From positions 1 to 19,510 of the forward strand of contig CAYNMD010000016.1 in NCBI GenBank assembly GCA_964398485.1: a stretch of 19,510 nucleotides of DNA, written 5' to 3'. A program made the position numbers and the translations under genes. Of this stretch, positions 1-8,162 are shown one piece after another (position 1 is the first letter of the stretch; each line of letters starts with the position of its first letter). The notes under the pieces are model-generated. The model ran no database searches. It had not been told where the DNA came from and saw nothing but the letters and a program-made list of their open reading frames with translations. This DNA is from SSEF01 sp964398485. GTDB taxonomy: Bacteria > Patescibacteriota > Minisyncoccia > Moranbacterales > UBA1568.

Positions 1-2250
1 GGACAGATCCGGGATATAGAAACGCTTGATATGGCGATTGCAACTCTCAAGAAAACCATCGAGACCTCTCGTTCGGATTATGTACGGGTTGAGTTGGAGC
101 AGGCGGGTGCGATTAAATCTATAGCCAAGGCCTTCAGGCAATTAGCTGGGAAATCGGATATTAATCCAGAGGTGATAGAGCTTCGGGAGGCATACCAAGG
201 CGAACTGGCTAGTATTCAGAATCTCGAAATACAGAGATTGAAACTTATGGGATTGGAAGGGAAGGCACTCCGCGAAGCTATAGCCGGAGTAGTGCGTGAG
301 TATGACTTTGAAGAGGCGGAACGATTGTATGATCTGAGGCGGAGATTTTCCCCAGAAAGCAAGCAAGCCTGGAATGAAAAGTTCAAGGCGCTCTGGGAGG
401 CAACACGACGAAATGAGACGTATTTTGATGAATACAGCGGTTTTAAGACACGAGAATACCATGATGGGTGGAAGTTTTTTGCTGGAATGCTCAAGATCTC
501 TGGAGAGACTGTTGCTCGAGGAGTAGAAAAAGTGGGCAATGTTTATAATACTGTTAATAAAACAAAATGGGGTCGACGAACAATGATTGCGACAGGGGTT
601 GGCCTTGGTGGGGCGCTGGCGTTTTCCAGTGGTGGAGCAGCGGTAGCTTTTGCCTCACTTGTTACGGCCAAGCGAGTAGTAGCAGCAACTGGACTTGGTG
701 TTGCTACCGATGCGTATCTCGAGGGACGATCGAGGAAAAAACGAGAAACAAAGGCAATAGACAAAGCTGCTGAATTTCTGGAAGGCGAAGAAGTGCTTTT
801 GAGAAAAAAAGAAGACGAAATTCTTAATCGGAGCGTTGCTGAGGAGCTTGCTAGGGAAGCTTTTGATGATGAGAAGGCACCAGATCAGTCGAGGGATACT
901 GAGGAATTTTATAATCGGCTTCAAGTCTGGCTCAAAAAGGAGACTATTGATGCTGTATCCGAGAAACAGGCTAAGCTAGACAGAGGAGCACTTTACCGTC
1001 GTTCAGCGGCAATACTTGCTGGTTTTGTAGCAGCGGCTGGCATCGGGAAACTGAAAGATTTCTATGAATATGGCCGCGATGCGCTCCCTTCTTTTGGTGG
1101 GGCAGCAGCTCGGGCAGCAGAGGTAGCAGCCAGCACTCCAGCCGAGAGCAGAAGTCTTCCAGGAGCTGCGGTGGGTGGTCCAGCAGAACTTCCTACTCAG
1201 GGAACGACTACTCAAGTACTCGGGGCAGCCTCTCCTTCTACCAAAGGAATGGAAACAATTTTGGGAGAGCGGACGGTCGGTCGTGGCGAAACGCTTTGGA
1301 AGTATGCCACTGAGGGAGGGAAGACAGCTGGTTTAGACGAAAAGAGTCAAGTACGTTTGGCAGCATTGCTTCGAGAAAAGGTTAATGAGAAATTGGCAGT
1401 GGCTAATGCAGCAGATATTCGAGCGGCCGGCTTTGCTCTTAATACTGATGGTGCGTTTTCGGCTGATACTATTCAGGCTGGGAAAACTCTTAACCTTGGT
1501 AAAATTCTTAGTAAAGATGAACTCTCCGCTCTTATTGATCAAGCCAAGCAGTCAATTCCAAGTGGGGGGAATTTTGATAGGTCATATGTAGACCTTCAGG
1601 ATGCTGCTCGAGCTGCAGTCAGGGAGGGTGGGGTAATGCCAACAGTTGAGTTAACGCCCTCTGGGAGAGCGGCTGATATTGCTTTTGAAGAGGGGGCTCG
1701 AGCTATGAGAGAAGCTGGCATAGACAGAGCAGTACCATCTCCTGCTCCAGTGGTGAGAGTAGTAACCGAAGCAGTGGTGACGAATACTCCAGCAGTCCCA
1801 GAACGTATAGCTGGGCTCGGAAAAACTATCTCAGTGGTAGAGTATATTCGCGGACTTCCGCAAGAGGAGCAAGGGGAGATTTTTCGAGTTATGCGACGTA
1901 CGGTGCGTGACCTTTTTGATACCCCGGAGACCAATATTTTTGGGAGTAATACTACGCAGTATCTCTTTAGTGATCATCCAGAGTTTGCTCGAGTGCCAGC
2001 TGCAAAGGTATTGGCAGACCATGCAACTCTCCAAAATGGGAGCCTCTTCTTCTATGATCGAGCAGTCAATCCTCTACACTGGACACAGATGCAAGAAGTA
2101 GCCAAATTCTCCGAATCAGCTATGAAGACTCTTGGAAAAGAAATAGGGACACCTCTTAAAAATGAAAGTATTGAAAGTTACGTGCTACGTATTGCTACTG
2201 CAGCCCGAAGTCTTGGAAAATCACTACCTGGCTTTCGTATGCTAAACTAA
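1..2250 (+). CDS. Large membrane protein with LysM-like module (5' partial)
   Basis: The frame is open to the first base of the window, and the residues before the first ATG (position 31) continue the same helical pattern, so the true start probably lies upstream. Counting from that Met: residues 1-120 are charged and coiled-coil-like. About 185-226 is a Gly/Ala-rich hydrophobic stretch able to form one or two membrane segments. A second short hydrophobic patch is at about 327-340, followed by an Ala/Pro/Ser-rich linker. About 416-507 looks like a LysM-type module in which the opening V-x-R-G-E-T-L-W and the closing A-G-K-T-L-N-L are separated by a long helical insert. The C-terminal 140 residues form an unrecognised compact domain. 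A role in envelope or peptidoglycan association is inferred only from the LysM resemblance. It heads the cluster leading to the VirD4-like ATPase, 11 nt before the next gene. Confidence 0.75.
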   Translation, partial: GQIRDIETLDMAIATLKKTIETSRSDYVRVELEQAGAIKSIAKAFRQLAGKSDINPEVIELREAYQGELASIQNLEIQRLKLMGLEGKALREAIAGVVREYDFEEAERLYDLRRRFSPESKQAWNEKFKALWEATRRNETYFDEYSGFKTREYHDGWKFFAGMLKISGETVARGVEKVGNVYNTVNKTKWGRRTMIATGVGLGGALAFSSGGAAVAFASLVTAKRVVAATGLGVATDAYLEGRSRKKRETKAIDKAAEFLEGEEVLLRKKEDEILNRSVAEELAREAFDDEKAPDQSRDTEEFYNRLQVWLKKETIDAVSEKQAKLDRGALYRRSAAILAGFVAAAGIGKLKDFYEYGRDALPSFGGAAARAAEVAASTPAESRSLPGAAVGGPAELPTQGTTTQVLGAASPSTKGMETILGERTVGRGETLWKYATEGGKTAGLDEKSQVRLAALLREKVNEKLAVANAADIRAAGFALNTDGAFSADTIQAGKTLNLGKILSKDELSALIDQAKQSIPSGGNFDRSYVDLQDAARAAVREGGVMPTVELTPSGRAADIAFEEGARAMREAGIDRAVPSPAPVVRVVTEAVVTNTPAVPERIAGLGKTISVVEYIRGLPQEEQGEIFRVMRRTVRDLFDTPETNIFGSNTTQYLFSDHPEFARVPAAKVLADHATLQNGSLFFYDRAVNPLHWTQMQEVAKFSESAMKTLGKEIGTPLKNESIESYVLRIATAARSLGKSLPGFRMLN

Positions 2251-2261
2251 CGTATATTGTT

Positions 2262-2573
2262 ATGAATACTATCGATTATACACAACTCAAGCAGGAGCTC
2301 GTTAAAGAGCTTGCTCTAGAAGGGCTTTCTCCAGAGAAACAGGAAGAGCTTCTTGGTAAAATGCTCGAGGCGCTTCTCAAAAGGATATTTATGGGTACGA
2401 TGGATCGGCTTGGTGAAAAGGGGATAGAGGATTACGAAAAGCTTATTGGGAGTAACCCCGAAGAAAAGCAGGTAGCTGAATTTTTAACTACAAATATTCC
2501 AGAGTACGATCAATTGGTGAATAGTATCATCGAACAGTTTAAGAAAGATGTGAAGGCAGTAGCTGCAGTGTAA
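2262..2573 (+). CDS. Small helical protein, DUF5663-like
   Basis: A 103-aa acidic, all-helical protein with no membrane segment, signal peptide or cysteine pair. The pattern (Leu-rich amphipathic helix, LSPEKQEELL, then a helix with IFMGTMDRL, then a terminal helix ending in FKKDVKAV) resembles the small DUF5663 proteins common in Patescibacteria. That family call is from memory of the pattern and is tentative. No function is known. The start has no SD and lies 11 nt after the previous stop, so translation is probably coupled or SD-independent. The next gene follows 17 nt later, and position suggests an accessory to the ATPase at 3008. Confidence 0.72.
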   Translation: MNTIDYTQLKQELVKELALEGLSPEKQEELLGKMLEALLKRIFMGTMDRLGEKGIEDYEKLIGSNPEEKQVAEFLTTNIPEYDQLVNSIIEQFKKDVKAVAAV

Positions 2574-2590
2574 TTTATTCGAATTATGGT

Positions 2591-2995
2591 ATGCCAGAGG
2601 AATCATTGAATATCGTGCCAGAATCAGAAAAAGTTGAAGTGTTATCGAACGAGACTGGTGTAGAAAGAGAGCTCTCTTCTCAGGTAGAGAGCGAGGTGCC
2701 TCCAGAGCGATTGGAGGCAAAAGGTGAGCGATATGCCCAGCTGCTCTCTCGGGTTCAGCAGGCGAGTACGGATGATGATGAGGTAGAGGCGGATGCTCAG
2801 GCGGTTGGAACTTTGGAAGAAGCAGAGAAACGGATTCATACTTTGGTGGAGATGGCTCAGATCAAGGGGGTGGCGCATGCAGTACGGGTGGCAAAAAGAA
2901 TGAATGATCTGTATGTTCTCGATACAATGCATGATGAGCTTGCAGATAAGCTGTACGAAGGGCTTCTAGCCAAAGGTCTTATCACTAAAGAGTAG
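2591..2995 (+). CDS. Small acidic helical hypothetical protein
   Basis: A 134-aa protein that I cannot assign to a family. Residues 1-70 are strongly acidic and low in hydrophobics, so probably disordered. Residues 75-134 form two or three amphipathic helices (EEAEKRIHTLVEMAQIKG, then HAVRVAKRMNDLYVLDTMHDEL), which could be a protein-binding module. There is no membrane segment. No SD precedes the ATG. The stop codon overlaps the AGGAG (2994-2998) that serves the following ATPase gene, so the two are translationally linked. Lying between a DUF5663-like gene and a VirD4-like ATPase, it may be an adaptor of that machine; this is inference from position. Confidence 0.7.
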   Translation: MPEESLNIVPESEKVEVLSNETGVERELSSQVESEVPPERLEAKGERYAQLLSRVQQASTDDDEVEADAQAVGTLEEAEKRIHTLVEMAQIKGVAHAVRVAKRMNDLYVLDTMHDELADKLYEGLLAKGLITKE

Positions 2996-3010
2996 GAGTG
3001 AGGAAGATTG
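2994..3010 (+). promoter_or_regulatory. RBS deciding a TTG start
   Basis: AGGAG at 2994-2998 lies 9 nt before TTG at 3008 and overlaps the preceding stop codon. The first in-frame ATG (3050) has no SD-like sequence upstream. The TTG is therefore the better start, and it also keeps the complete N-terminal segment before the membrane anchor. Confidence 0.65.
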
Positions 3011-5560
3011 TTTGGACAGGGGAAACTAAAAAACAAAAGTTATTTTGGTATGGAGAGTGTGGGGTTTGATATCAGTAGCATTTTATGGCCGCTGGCAACA
3101 GTCTCTGGGTTGTTGGCACTTATTTCAGGGGTACTTCTTTTGGTGAGGAGTTTTCTCATGCTTCGGTTTGAAGTAGCTCAGTCACTCAATACTGATCTGG
3201 AGGTTATCCAGGTGAGTCGAATGAAGACTGATGAAACTAAATCGAGGAGTGGAGAAGAATGGCGAGAAGAAATCAAGGGAATGGAACAGCTTCTTACCTC
3301 GCTCGCTTCGCTCAAACGATCAGTCTCTCTCTGGCAGCGTTTCTTCTTTACTCCTCCCCAACTTATTTTTGAGATCGCCAATCCATCTTCAAGTGAGGAA
3401 ATCTTTTTTTATCTATCGGTACCGAAACGATTTCGTGAAAGTGTTGAGAAACAAATTCATAGCTTCTTTCCTCATGCTGTAGTTGAAAAAGTATCTGAGT
3501 ATACGATATTTTCTCCGACAGGACACACCGCTGTAGCCCATCTCAATCTTAAGGAGAGCGCAGCACTTCCGTTGAAAACGTACAAATCGCTGAGTGTTGA
3601 TCCACTTAATGAAATCTCAAATTCCCTCTCCAAACTTGATACAGTATCAGAAGGGGCTGCTATTCAAATTGTTCTCAGTCAGGCGCCTTCAGGCTGGCGG
3701 AAAACAAGTCGCCATATTGCTCAAAAGATGCAGGAGGGAAAACGATTACGTGATGCTCATCCAGAGTCGGCAGCAGCTAAGTTTGGTAAGAGTACTTTGC
3801 AGGGAGTGGGACAGGTACTGCTGCAGCAAGATCCAAAGCAACAGAAGCAAGAAGAAGAAAAACGAGTAGCTTTGACTCCAGAGGAACAAGAGTTGGTGAA
3901 AGCTATTGATGCTAAGGCAAGTCAGGCAGCCTTCTCGGTCAACATCAGGCTTTTAGCTTCAGCAGCAACACAAGAACGAGCAGAGGATATCCTCGCTCAT
4001 TTGGAGAATGCTTTTGGTCAATTCGAAAATCCGGAGATCAATGCCTTTTCTTCTAGGAGACAAAAACGAGTGAAAGATTTGGCGTACAATTATATCTTCC
4101 GGAATTTTGATCCGGAAACCAGTATTCTGCTCTCGGCTGAGGAGCTCGCTAGTATTTTTCACTTCCCCATATCTACTACCGAGACACCAAAGATTAAATG
4201 GCTCAAAGCTGGAACTGCGGCTCCCCCTATTAATATCCCCAAAGAGGGGATTTTGTTGGGATACAATGATTATCGCGGTACGAAATCAGAAATCCGAATA
4301 ACTGATAACGATCGTCGTCGCCACATGTATGTTATTGGGCAAACCGGTGTTGGAAAATCAAACTACCTCCAGGAAATGGCAAAAAAAGACGCCAAGAGTG
4401 GAAAAGGATTTTGTTTTATCGACCCCCATGGTGATGCGGTAGAGGATATTCTGACGGCTATCCCCAAAGAGCGGGCAGAGGATATTATTATCTTTGATCC
4501 GTCGGATGTTGCTCGGCCCATTGGGCTCAATATGCTTGAGTATGATCCAAATAAGCCAGAGCAAAAAACTTTTGTTATCAATGAGATGATCGGGATTTTT
4601 GACCAGCTCTATGATATGAAGGCAACTGGTGGTCCAATGTTCGAACAGTACATGCGTAACGCGATGCTTTTGGTGATGGAAGATCCTGAAAGTGGCTCTA
4701 CTCTTATGGAAATTCCTAAGGTTTTGGCTGATGAGGAGTTCCGTCGTTACAAACTTTCAAAATGTACAAACCCTATTGTACGTGATTTTTGGCTCAAGGA
4801 AGCGGAGAAAGCTGGTGGTGAAGCGGCGCTCGCCAATATGGTCCCATACATCACTTCCAAGCTTACCGCTTTTATCAGTAATGATATGATGCGGCCAATT
4901 ATTGCTCAACAAAAAAGCACGATCAATTTCCGAGAAGCTATGGATCAGGGGAAGATTATCCTCATTAACCTCTCTAAAGGAAAAATTGGTGAGATTAATG
5001 CCAGGCTCCTCGGTATGGTTATCGTGGGAAAAATTCTCATGGCAGCACTGTCGAGGGTGACACAACCAGAGGCAGAGCGACGGGACTTTTATCTCTATCT
5101 GGATGAATTTCAAAACGTGACTACCACCTCTATTGCCCAGATTCTCTCTGAAGCACGTAAATATCGACTTATCCTTATTCTGGCGCATCAATTTATTGGT
5201 CAGCTCAAGGAGGAGATTTCTAAAGCAGTTTTTGGCAATGTTGGTTCCCTGGTTTCTTTCCGAGTTGGTCCTGAAGATGCTGAGTTTCTCGAGAAACAGT
5301 TTGCACCAGTTTTTGGCGCCCAAGACATTATCAATGTCGATAACTACCAGTGTTTTGTGCGTCTCCTTATGAATAATGAGCTCACCAAACCGTTTAACAT
5401 GAAAACATATCCGCCAACGAATGGGGATCAGGAGGTGGCCAACGCTCTCAAAGAACTTTCACGACTCCGCTATGGTCGGGATGCAGCGATTGTCAATCGA
5501 GAGATTATGAATCGGATCAAACTAGCTGAAGCGCCACGTCAAGCTTCCCTTGGACACTAA
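3008..5560 (+). CDS. Membrane-anchored VirD4/TraD-type ATPase
   Basis: An 850-aa protein with one N-terminal membrane segment (about residues 25-46), a roughly 370-residue mixed middle region, and a RecA-like motor domain of the conjugative-coupling-protein/HerA superfamily. Walker A is GQTGVGKS at 444-451, followed by FIDPHGD, which is typical of type IV coupling-like ATPases. Walker B is YLYLDEF with D699 and E700, and the sensor-like ILAHQF follows. Such ATPases form hexameric pumps that move DNA or protein. Here no relaxase, VirB4 or pilin gene is near, so a role in classical conjugation is unproven; DNA uptake, DNA segregation or protein export are alternatives. It is the last gene of the 1-5560 cluster. 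No terminator hairpin is seen directly after its stop. Confidence 0.88.
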   Translation: MFGQGKLKNKSYFGMESVGFDISSILWPLATVSGLLALISGVLLLVRSFLMLRFEVAQSLNTDLEVIQVSRMKTDETKSRSGEEWREEIKGMEQLLTSLASLKRSVSLWQRFFFTPPQLIFEIANPSSSEEIFFYLSVPKRFRESVEKQIHSFFPHAVVEKVSEYTIFSPTGHTAVAHLNLKESAALPLKTYKSLSVDPLNEISNSLSKLDTVSEGAAIQIVLSQAPSGWRKTSRHIAQKMQEGKRLRDAHPESAAAKFGKSTLQGVGQVLLQQDPKQQKQEEEKRVALTPEEQELVKAIDAKASQAAFSVNIRLLASAATQERAEDILAHLENAFGQFENPEINAFSSRRQKRVKDLAYNYIFRNFDPETSILLSAEELASIFHFPISTTETPKIKWLKAGTAAPPINIPKEGILLGYNDYRGTKSEIRITDNDRRRHMYVIGQTGVGKSNYLQEMAKKDAKSGKGFCFIDPHGDAVEDILTAIPKERAEDIIIFDPSDVARPIGLNMLEYDPNKPEQKTFVINEMIGIFDQLYDMKATGGPMFEQYMRNAMLLVMEDPESGSTLMEIPKVLADEEFRRYKLSKCTNPIVRDFWLKEAEKAGGEAALANMVPYITSKLTAFISNDMMRPIIAQQKSTINFREAMDQGKIILINLSKGKIGEINARLLGMVIVGKILMAALSRVTQPEAERRDFYLYLDEFQNVTTTSIAQILSEARKYRLILILAHQFIGQLKEEISKAVFGNVGSLVSFRVGPEDAEFLEKQFAPVFGAQDIINVDNYQCFVRLLMNNELTKPFNMKTYPPTNGDQEVANALKELSRLRYGRDAAIVNREIMNRIKLAEAPRQASLGH

Positions 5561-5597
5561 GACTAAAAAATGGCTTATATAAAGCCAATTTATACTA

Positions 5598-5626
5598 TAG
5601 ACAGAATTCAAAAAATAGTGTATAAT
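5598..5626 (+). promoter_or_regulatory. Sigma70-type promoter of the cassette
   Basis: TAGACA (5598-5603), 17-bp spacer, TATAAT (5621-5626). Start of transcription is expected near 5633, giving a leader of about 130 nt before the TTG at 5765. The -10 is a perfect consensus and the spacing is ideal. Confidence 0.72.
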
Positions 5627-5651
5627 AAAAATTCGTAATTTAACAAATGGT

Positions 5652-5746
5652 GTTTGCCGGAGCCAAGAGATTTTTTGGCTTATTCAAGAGGTTTCTTGGC
5701 TTCGGCAAACTCTGACAATTTCTCAACCTAGCCTCGCAAGTGAGGC
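5652..5746 (+). promoter_or_regulatory. Structured 5' leader with alternative folds
   Basis: The arms 5652-5668 and 5694-5710 pair over 17 positions with one G-U and no mismatch. The same arms can instead make a three-way junction: base stem GTTTGCCG (5652-5659)/CGGCAAAC (5703-5710), hairpin AGCCAA (5661-5666)/TTGGCT (5675-5680), and hairpin CAAGA (5685-5689)/TCTTG (5694-5698). A further hairpin GCCTC (5731-5735)/GAGGC (5742-5746) sits 6 nt before the SD AAGGAGG (5753-5759). AACCT (5725-5729) could pair with AGGTT (5757-5761), which would mask the SD. It matches no riboswitch or leader family I can name. A regulatory role is inference from the pairing. Confidence 0.55.
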
Positions 5747-5764
5747 ATCTCTAAGGAGGTTTAC

Positions 5765-6099
5765 TTGAGTGTAGTGCAACAACGCCAGGCTTGGCGTACC
5801 TACCAGACGGAACAAGGTGTCGTCAGCGTTCATCGAATGACGGGTTCACCAGGTATCCATCAGCTCATCAGGATCGGAAGAGATCGTGGCTACGGGCCTT
5901 GCTCAGAAGCCGTGATTGCAAAGCTCTTGACCGATCGGAGCAATACGGGGGGTTTCTCTTGGCTCTCAAGCCTTCAGGCGCTCTTGAAGTGTTGATGGTC
6001 TGGACAGGAGGCACCATTACCGTTTCTGAACTGTCCCTGGAAGGGGTTGTCAGGAGTGGTGCTCCCTGTTCACTGCTCATGACCTCAGTAAAGCCCTGA
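5765..6099 (+). CDS. Small unknown protein, frame broken at a G6 run
   Basis: TTG at 5765 follows a perfect SD (AAGGAGG, 5753-5759, spacing 5). The frame runs to a TGA at 5993-5995 (76 aa), but its last residues look unnatural. From the G6 run at 5947-5952 the adjacent frame carries a better protein-like continuation (GGFLLALKPSGALEVL, then VWTGGTITVSELSLEG) to a TGA at 6097-6099. One extra G would join them into about 111 aa. The sequence G-GGG-GGT is also a possible -1 slippage site, so this may be a sequencing error, a real frameshift or programmed recoding. An ATG frame from 5791 also reaches 6099 but has an Arg/Ser-rich, shadow-like N-terminus and no SD. Family not recognised; no membrane segment or signal peptide. 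Confidence 0.45.
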
Positions 6100-6111
6100 G
6101 TCCTTCAGGGC
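6093..6111 (+). other. Hairpin over the stop codon
   Basis: GCCCTGA (6093-6099) pairs exactly with TCAGGGC (6105-6111) across a 5-nt loop; the stop codon TGA lies in the left arm. No T-tract follows, so it is not itself a terminator. It stands 10 nt before the terminator hairpin at 6122. Confidence 0.5.
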
Positions 6112-6121
6112 GCCCACAAAG

Positions 6122-6163
6122 ACTCGTGCTGCGGCAACTGCTGCGGCACGAGTTTTAATTTTA
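6122..6163 (+). terminator. Terminator, copy 1 of the repeated hairpin
   Basis: The arms 6122-6136 and 6139-6153 pair along their whole length with two G-U pairs (the innermost pairs must open to form a loop), followed by TTTTAATTTT. This is a strong intrinsic terminator for the small gene. The 18 nt at 6133-6150 recur exactly at 8173-8190. Confidence 0.75.
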
Positions 6164-6290
6164 TACGTTAAAAACGATTCTTTGTCTGGTAGTTTACAAA
6201 ATAAAAGAAAAGGGGTAGTCTGGAGGCGTTCCTTATAGTCCCGGGGAAATCCCCCGGATTTGTTGTATCCAACCGTGGAGGTAAGAGGTC
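6164..6290 (+). promoter_or_regulatory. Leader of the 613-aa gene
   Basis: I find no convincing -35/-10 pair here, so the 613-aa gene may be read through from the promoter at 5598 or from a weak promoter in the AT-rich 6164-6215. A GC-rich hairpin CCGGGG (6241-6246)/CCCCGG (6252-6257) lies 20 nt before the SD GGAGG (6277-6281). Confidence 0.4.
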
Positions 6291-8132
6291 ATGCATGCTC
6301 CCGAAAATAGCGACCTCAATCTGCGGGTTGTGGTCGGCAATGAAGCAGGTTCCGTTGTACATGAAGGCACAAAGGATCGGGCGAGTACCATGCTGAAGAC
6401 CGTCATTCAGACGACCGGCAGGCGAGGTAGCTTCGTCTATATGATCCTTGGCCTGGGGACGTTGCCGAATCCATCACGGTATTGGATGGAGGTTTCGGCA
6501 GCATCAGAGCATCTCTCATCGAATATGGTGCATGTCATCATTCGATCGAGTATGGCTTCCCAGGGAACGCTTATGGGGATGATCAAGCTTCCTGATGATG
6601 TGAAGCGGCAAGAGTTTTTGGATGCTGTCAAGCTAGCTGTCGACCGATTCAATGGGTCTGGTTGGCACGGTATCGTTGAACGCGAAGAGCGTGCATCGAT
6701 GCAGGCGGACAGTCAGGTGCTGTCACAGCAAATCCGTCGTCGGGTAGAGAGCAATGATGATCTGACGCCTGAGAGAGCTGTACCAAGACCTACTCCTATC
6801 GATGGTCAGACGGCCCTGGCATTGGCACGGGGCGAAACAGTGCGAGTGGGTGGTGGTAGATTGCGCCAAGGCCCCGTACCTCACTCTCCTGTGCGAACTC
6901 CACCTGTTGTCAGGCCACTTTCGGCTCGATCGGCTATACAGCCAGGAATTGGAGCAGAGCTTGCGGCAAAATCAGGCGGTACTCCCTGGGCTAGCCCTCG
7001 GTCTGCTAGAACCGCCTTATCTATCCCATCTGAGACGGAGGGATCTGTCATGGATCATGGAGTCACTTCCCAGACAGTGGTCATTTCTGAAGGAGAGGGA
7101 CATGCTCCGGAAACGGTGCGTCGAGCGCAGGCTATGCTTACGTTTCTCCTCAAAGCGGTAAATCTTCCTCCTGTTGGAAAGTGTCGGTTTGAGATTACTG
7201 GATCAGCCGAAACCCACCTCCGGGATTACAAGAAACCTCATGTTGCATTGGGTGGAGATGGTGATCCGAGCGTTATCCGGGTTGCTCTTCGATCAAGAGG
7301 AAGTCGCGATGGGACTTTGATCGGACGTTTGCATTTGCCAGAAGGAGTCGACCGCAATGAGTTTCTGGCTACCCTCTCTCAGACTGCTGGTAATTTCAAT
7401 GATCATGATGGCTGGTACGAGGCATTTGAGATTCTGAGTGATGTGGGAGAACAAGAGCGTGCTCTTCCGCCCGCAACAGCTCGGTCCACTACTCCAGCAG
7501 CCTTGAAATCTCCCGTGCCCCTGCCAACTCAACCAGAAGGAGTTCCCATGGCAACAACCAAGCCTCTCGAAGACGAAGCCAAGCTCGCAGAGTTCCTCAT
7601 TGCAGCGCTACAGCTTCCCGAAGTCGAGAACGGTGTCATCACGACGGGCATGGTGACGACGCTCATCAAGCAGCGTTTCAATCCAACCAATCCCAAGACG
7701 TTTGCGGGACCTCTCTTTGCCAAGCTGAAGTCGCTCGGACACGTGCTCCACACGGGGTATGGTCAGTTTCAGGTGACGCAGGCCTTCATCGATGCCCGCC
7801 AGCTGGACATCAGGATCAAGGTACGCCCTGAGTACCACAAGGGCGATGCTGGTGCCAAGAAGACTGGCACGCGAGGCAATGGAGTGCATCGGGAACCGAC
7901 GCTAGCTGAACTTCTCCAGAATCGTCAGACGATGGAAGCAATGATTCGAGAGACGGCTCTTCGAGAGCACAGAGCCTTGAACCAAAGCATCGCTGACCTT
8001 CAGGCCAATCTTGAAGCGGCTCAGGCGGCTCTTTCCGCCTTTGAAGAAGAGCATGCTACTCTTCTCAGGGCTGAAGCCGTTCCGGCACACGTTCCAGTAG
8101 CAACTGGAACCAAGGCTGATCGCCCTCACTGA
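6291..8132 (+). CDS. Modular protein with duplicated domain, unknown function
   Basis: A 613-aa soluble protein of no family I recognise. SD GGAGG (6277-6281) lies 9 nt before the ATG. Domain A (about 34-132) and domain B (about 282-382) are diverged copies: both contain GTL-x-G, LP-(D/E)-(D/G)-V, (Q/N)EFL and FN-(G/D) followed by GW. They are separated by a Pro/Arg/Ser-rich, probably disordered linker (about 134-250). Residues about 424-510 form a compact helical/beta region with the feel of a winged-helix DNA-binding domain (GMVTTLIKQRF, then FAGPLFAKLKSLGHV). About 556-595 is a coiled coil. In-frame ATGs at residues 254 and 420 each have an SD, exactly at domain boundaries. It is GC-richer than its neighbours (35 of 60 bases at 7561-7620). 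Cytoplasmic location and possible nucleic-acid binding are inference. Confidence 0.72.
   Translation: MHAPENSDLNLRVVVGNEAGSVVHEGTKDRASTMLKTVIQTTGRRGSFVYMILGLGTLPNPSRYWMEVSAASEHLSSNMVHVIIRSSMASQGTLMGMIKLPDDVKRQEFLDAVKLAVDRFNGSGWHGIVEREERASMQADSQVLSQQIRRRVESNDDLTPERAVPRPTPIDGQTALALARGETVRVGGGRLRQGPVPHSPVRTPPVVRPLSARSAIQPGIGAELAAKSGGTPWASPRSARTALSIPSETEGSVMDHGVTSQTVVISEGEGHAPETVRRAQAMLTFLLKAVNLPPVGKCRFEITGSAETHLRDYKKPHVALGGDGDPSVIRVALRSRGSRDGTLIGRLHLPEGVDRNEFLATLSQTAGNFNDHDGWYEAFEILSDVGEQERALPPATARSTTPAALKSPVPLPTQPEGVPMATTKPLEDEAKLAEFLIAALQLPEVENGVITTGMVTTLIKQRFNPTNPKTFAGPLFAKLKSLGHVLHTGYGQFQVTQAFIDARQLDIRIKVRPEYHKGDAGAKKTGTRGNGVHREPTLAELLQNRQTMEAMIRETALREHRALNQSIADLQANLEAAQAALSAFEEEHATLLRAEAVPAHVPVATGTKADRPH
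7037..7052 (+). promoter_or_regulatory. Possible internal translation start 1
   Basis: GGAGG (7037-7041) lies 8 nt before an in-frame ATG at 7050 (M254 of the 613-aa protein). This falls at the end of the disordered linker, 28 residues before domain B. A product of 360 aa would contain domain B, the winged-helix-like region and the coiled coil. Confidence 0.35.
7537..7550 (+). promoter_or_regulatory. Possible internal translation start 2
   Basis: AAGGAG (7537-7542) lies 5 nt before an in-frame ATG at 7548 (M420). The product of 194 aa would be the winged-helix-like region plus coiled coil alone. GC content rises at about this point, which fits a separately acquired segment. Confidence 0.38.
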
Positions 8133-8162
8133 CCAGCAAGGGCGGTAGTGCTCCAACTCTAT

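Noticed and set aside
5791..6099. An independent 102-codon gene starting at ATG 5791
   Set aside because: It has no SD, and its first 50 residues are Arg/Ser-rich and look out of frame; its second half is better explained as the continuation of the SD-driven frame from 5765.
6164..6240. Promoter for the 613-aa gene at TTGTCT (6182)
   Set aside because: No acceptable -10 occurs at 16-19 bp spacing.
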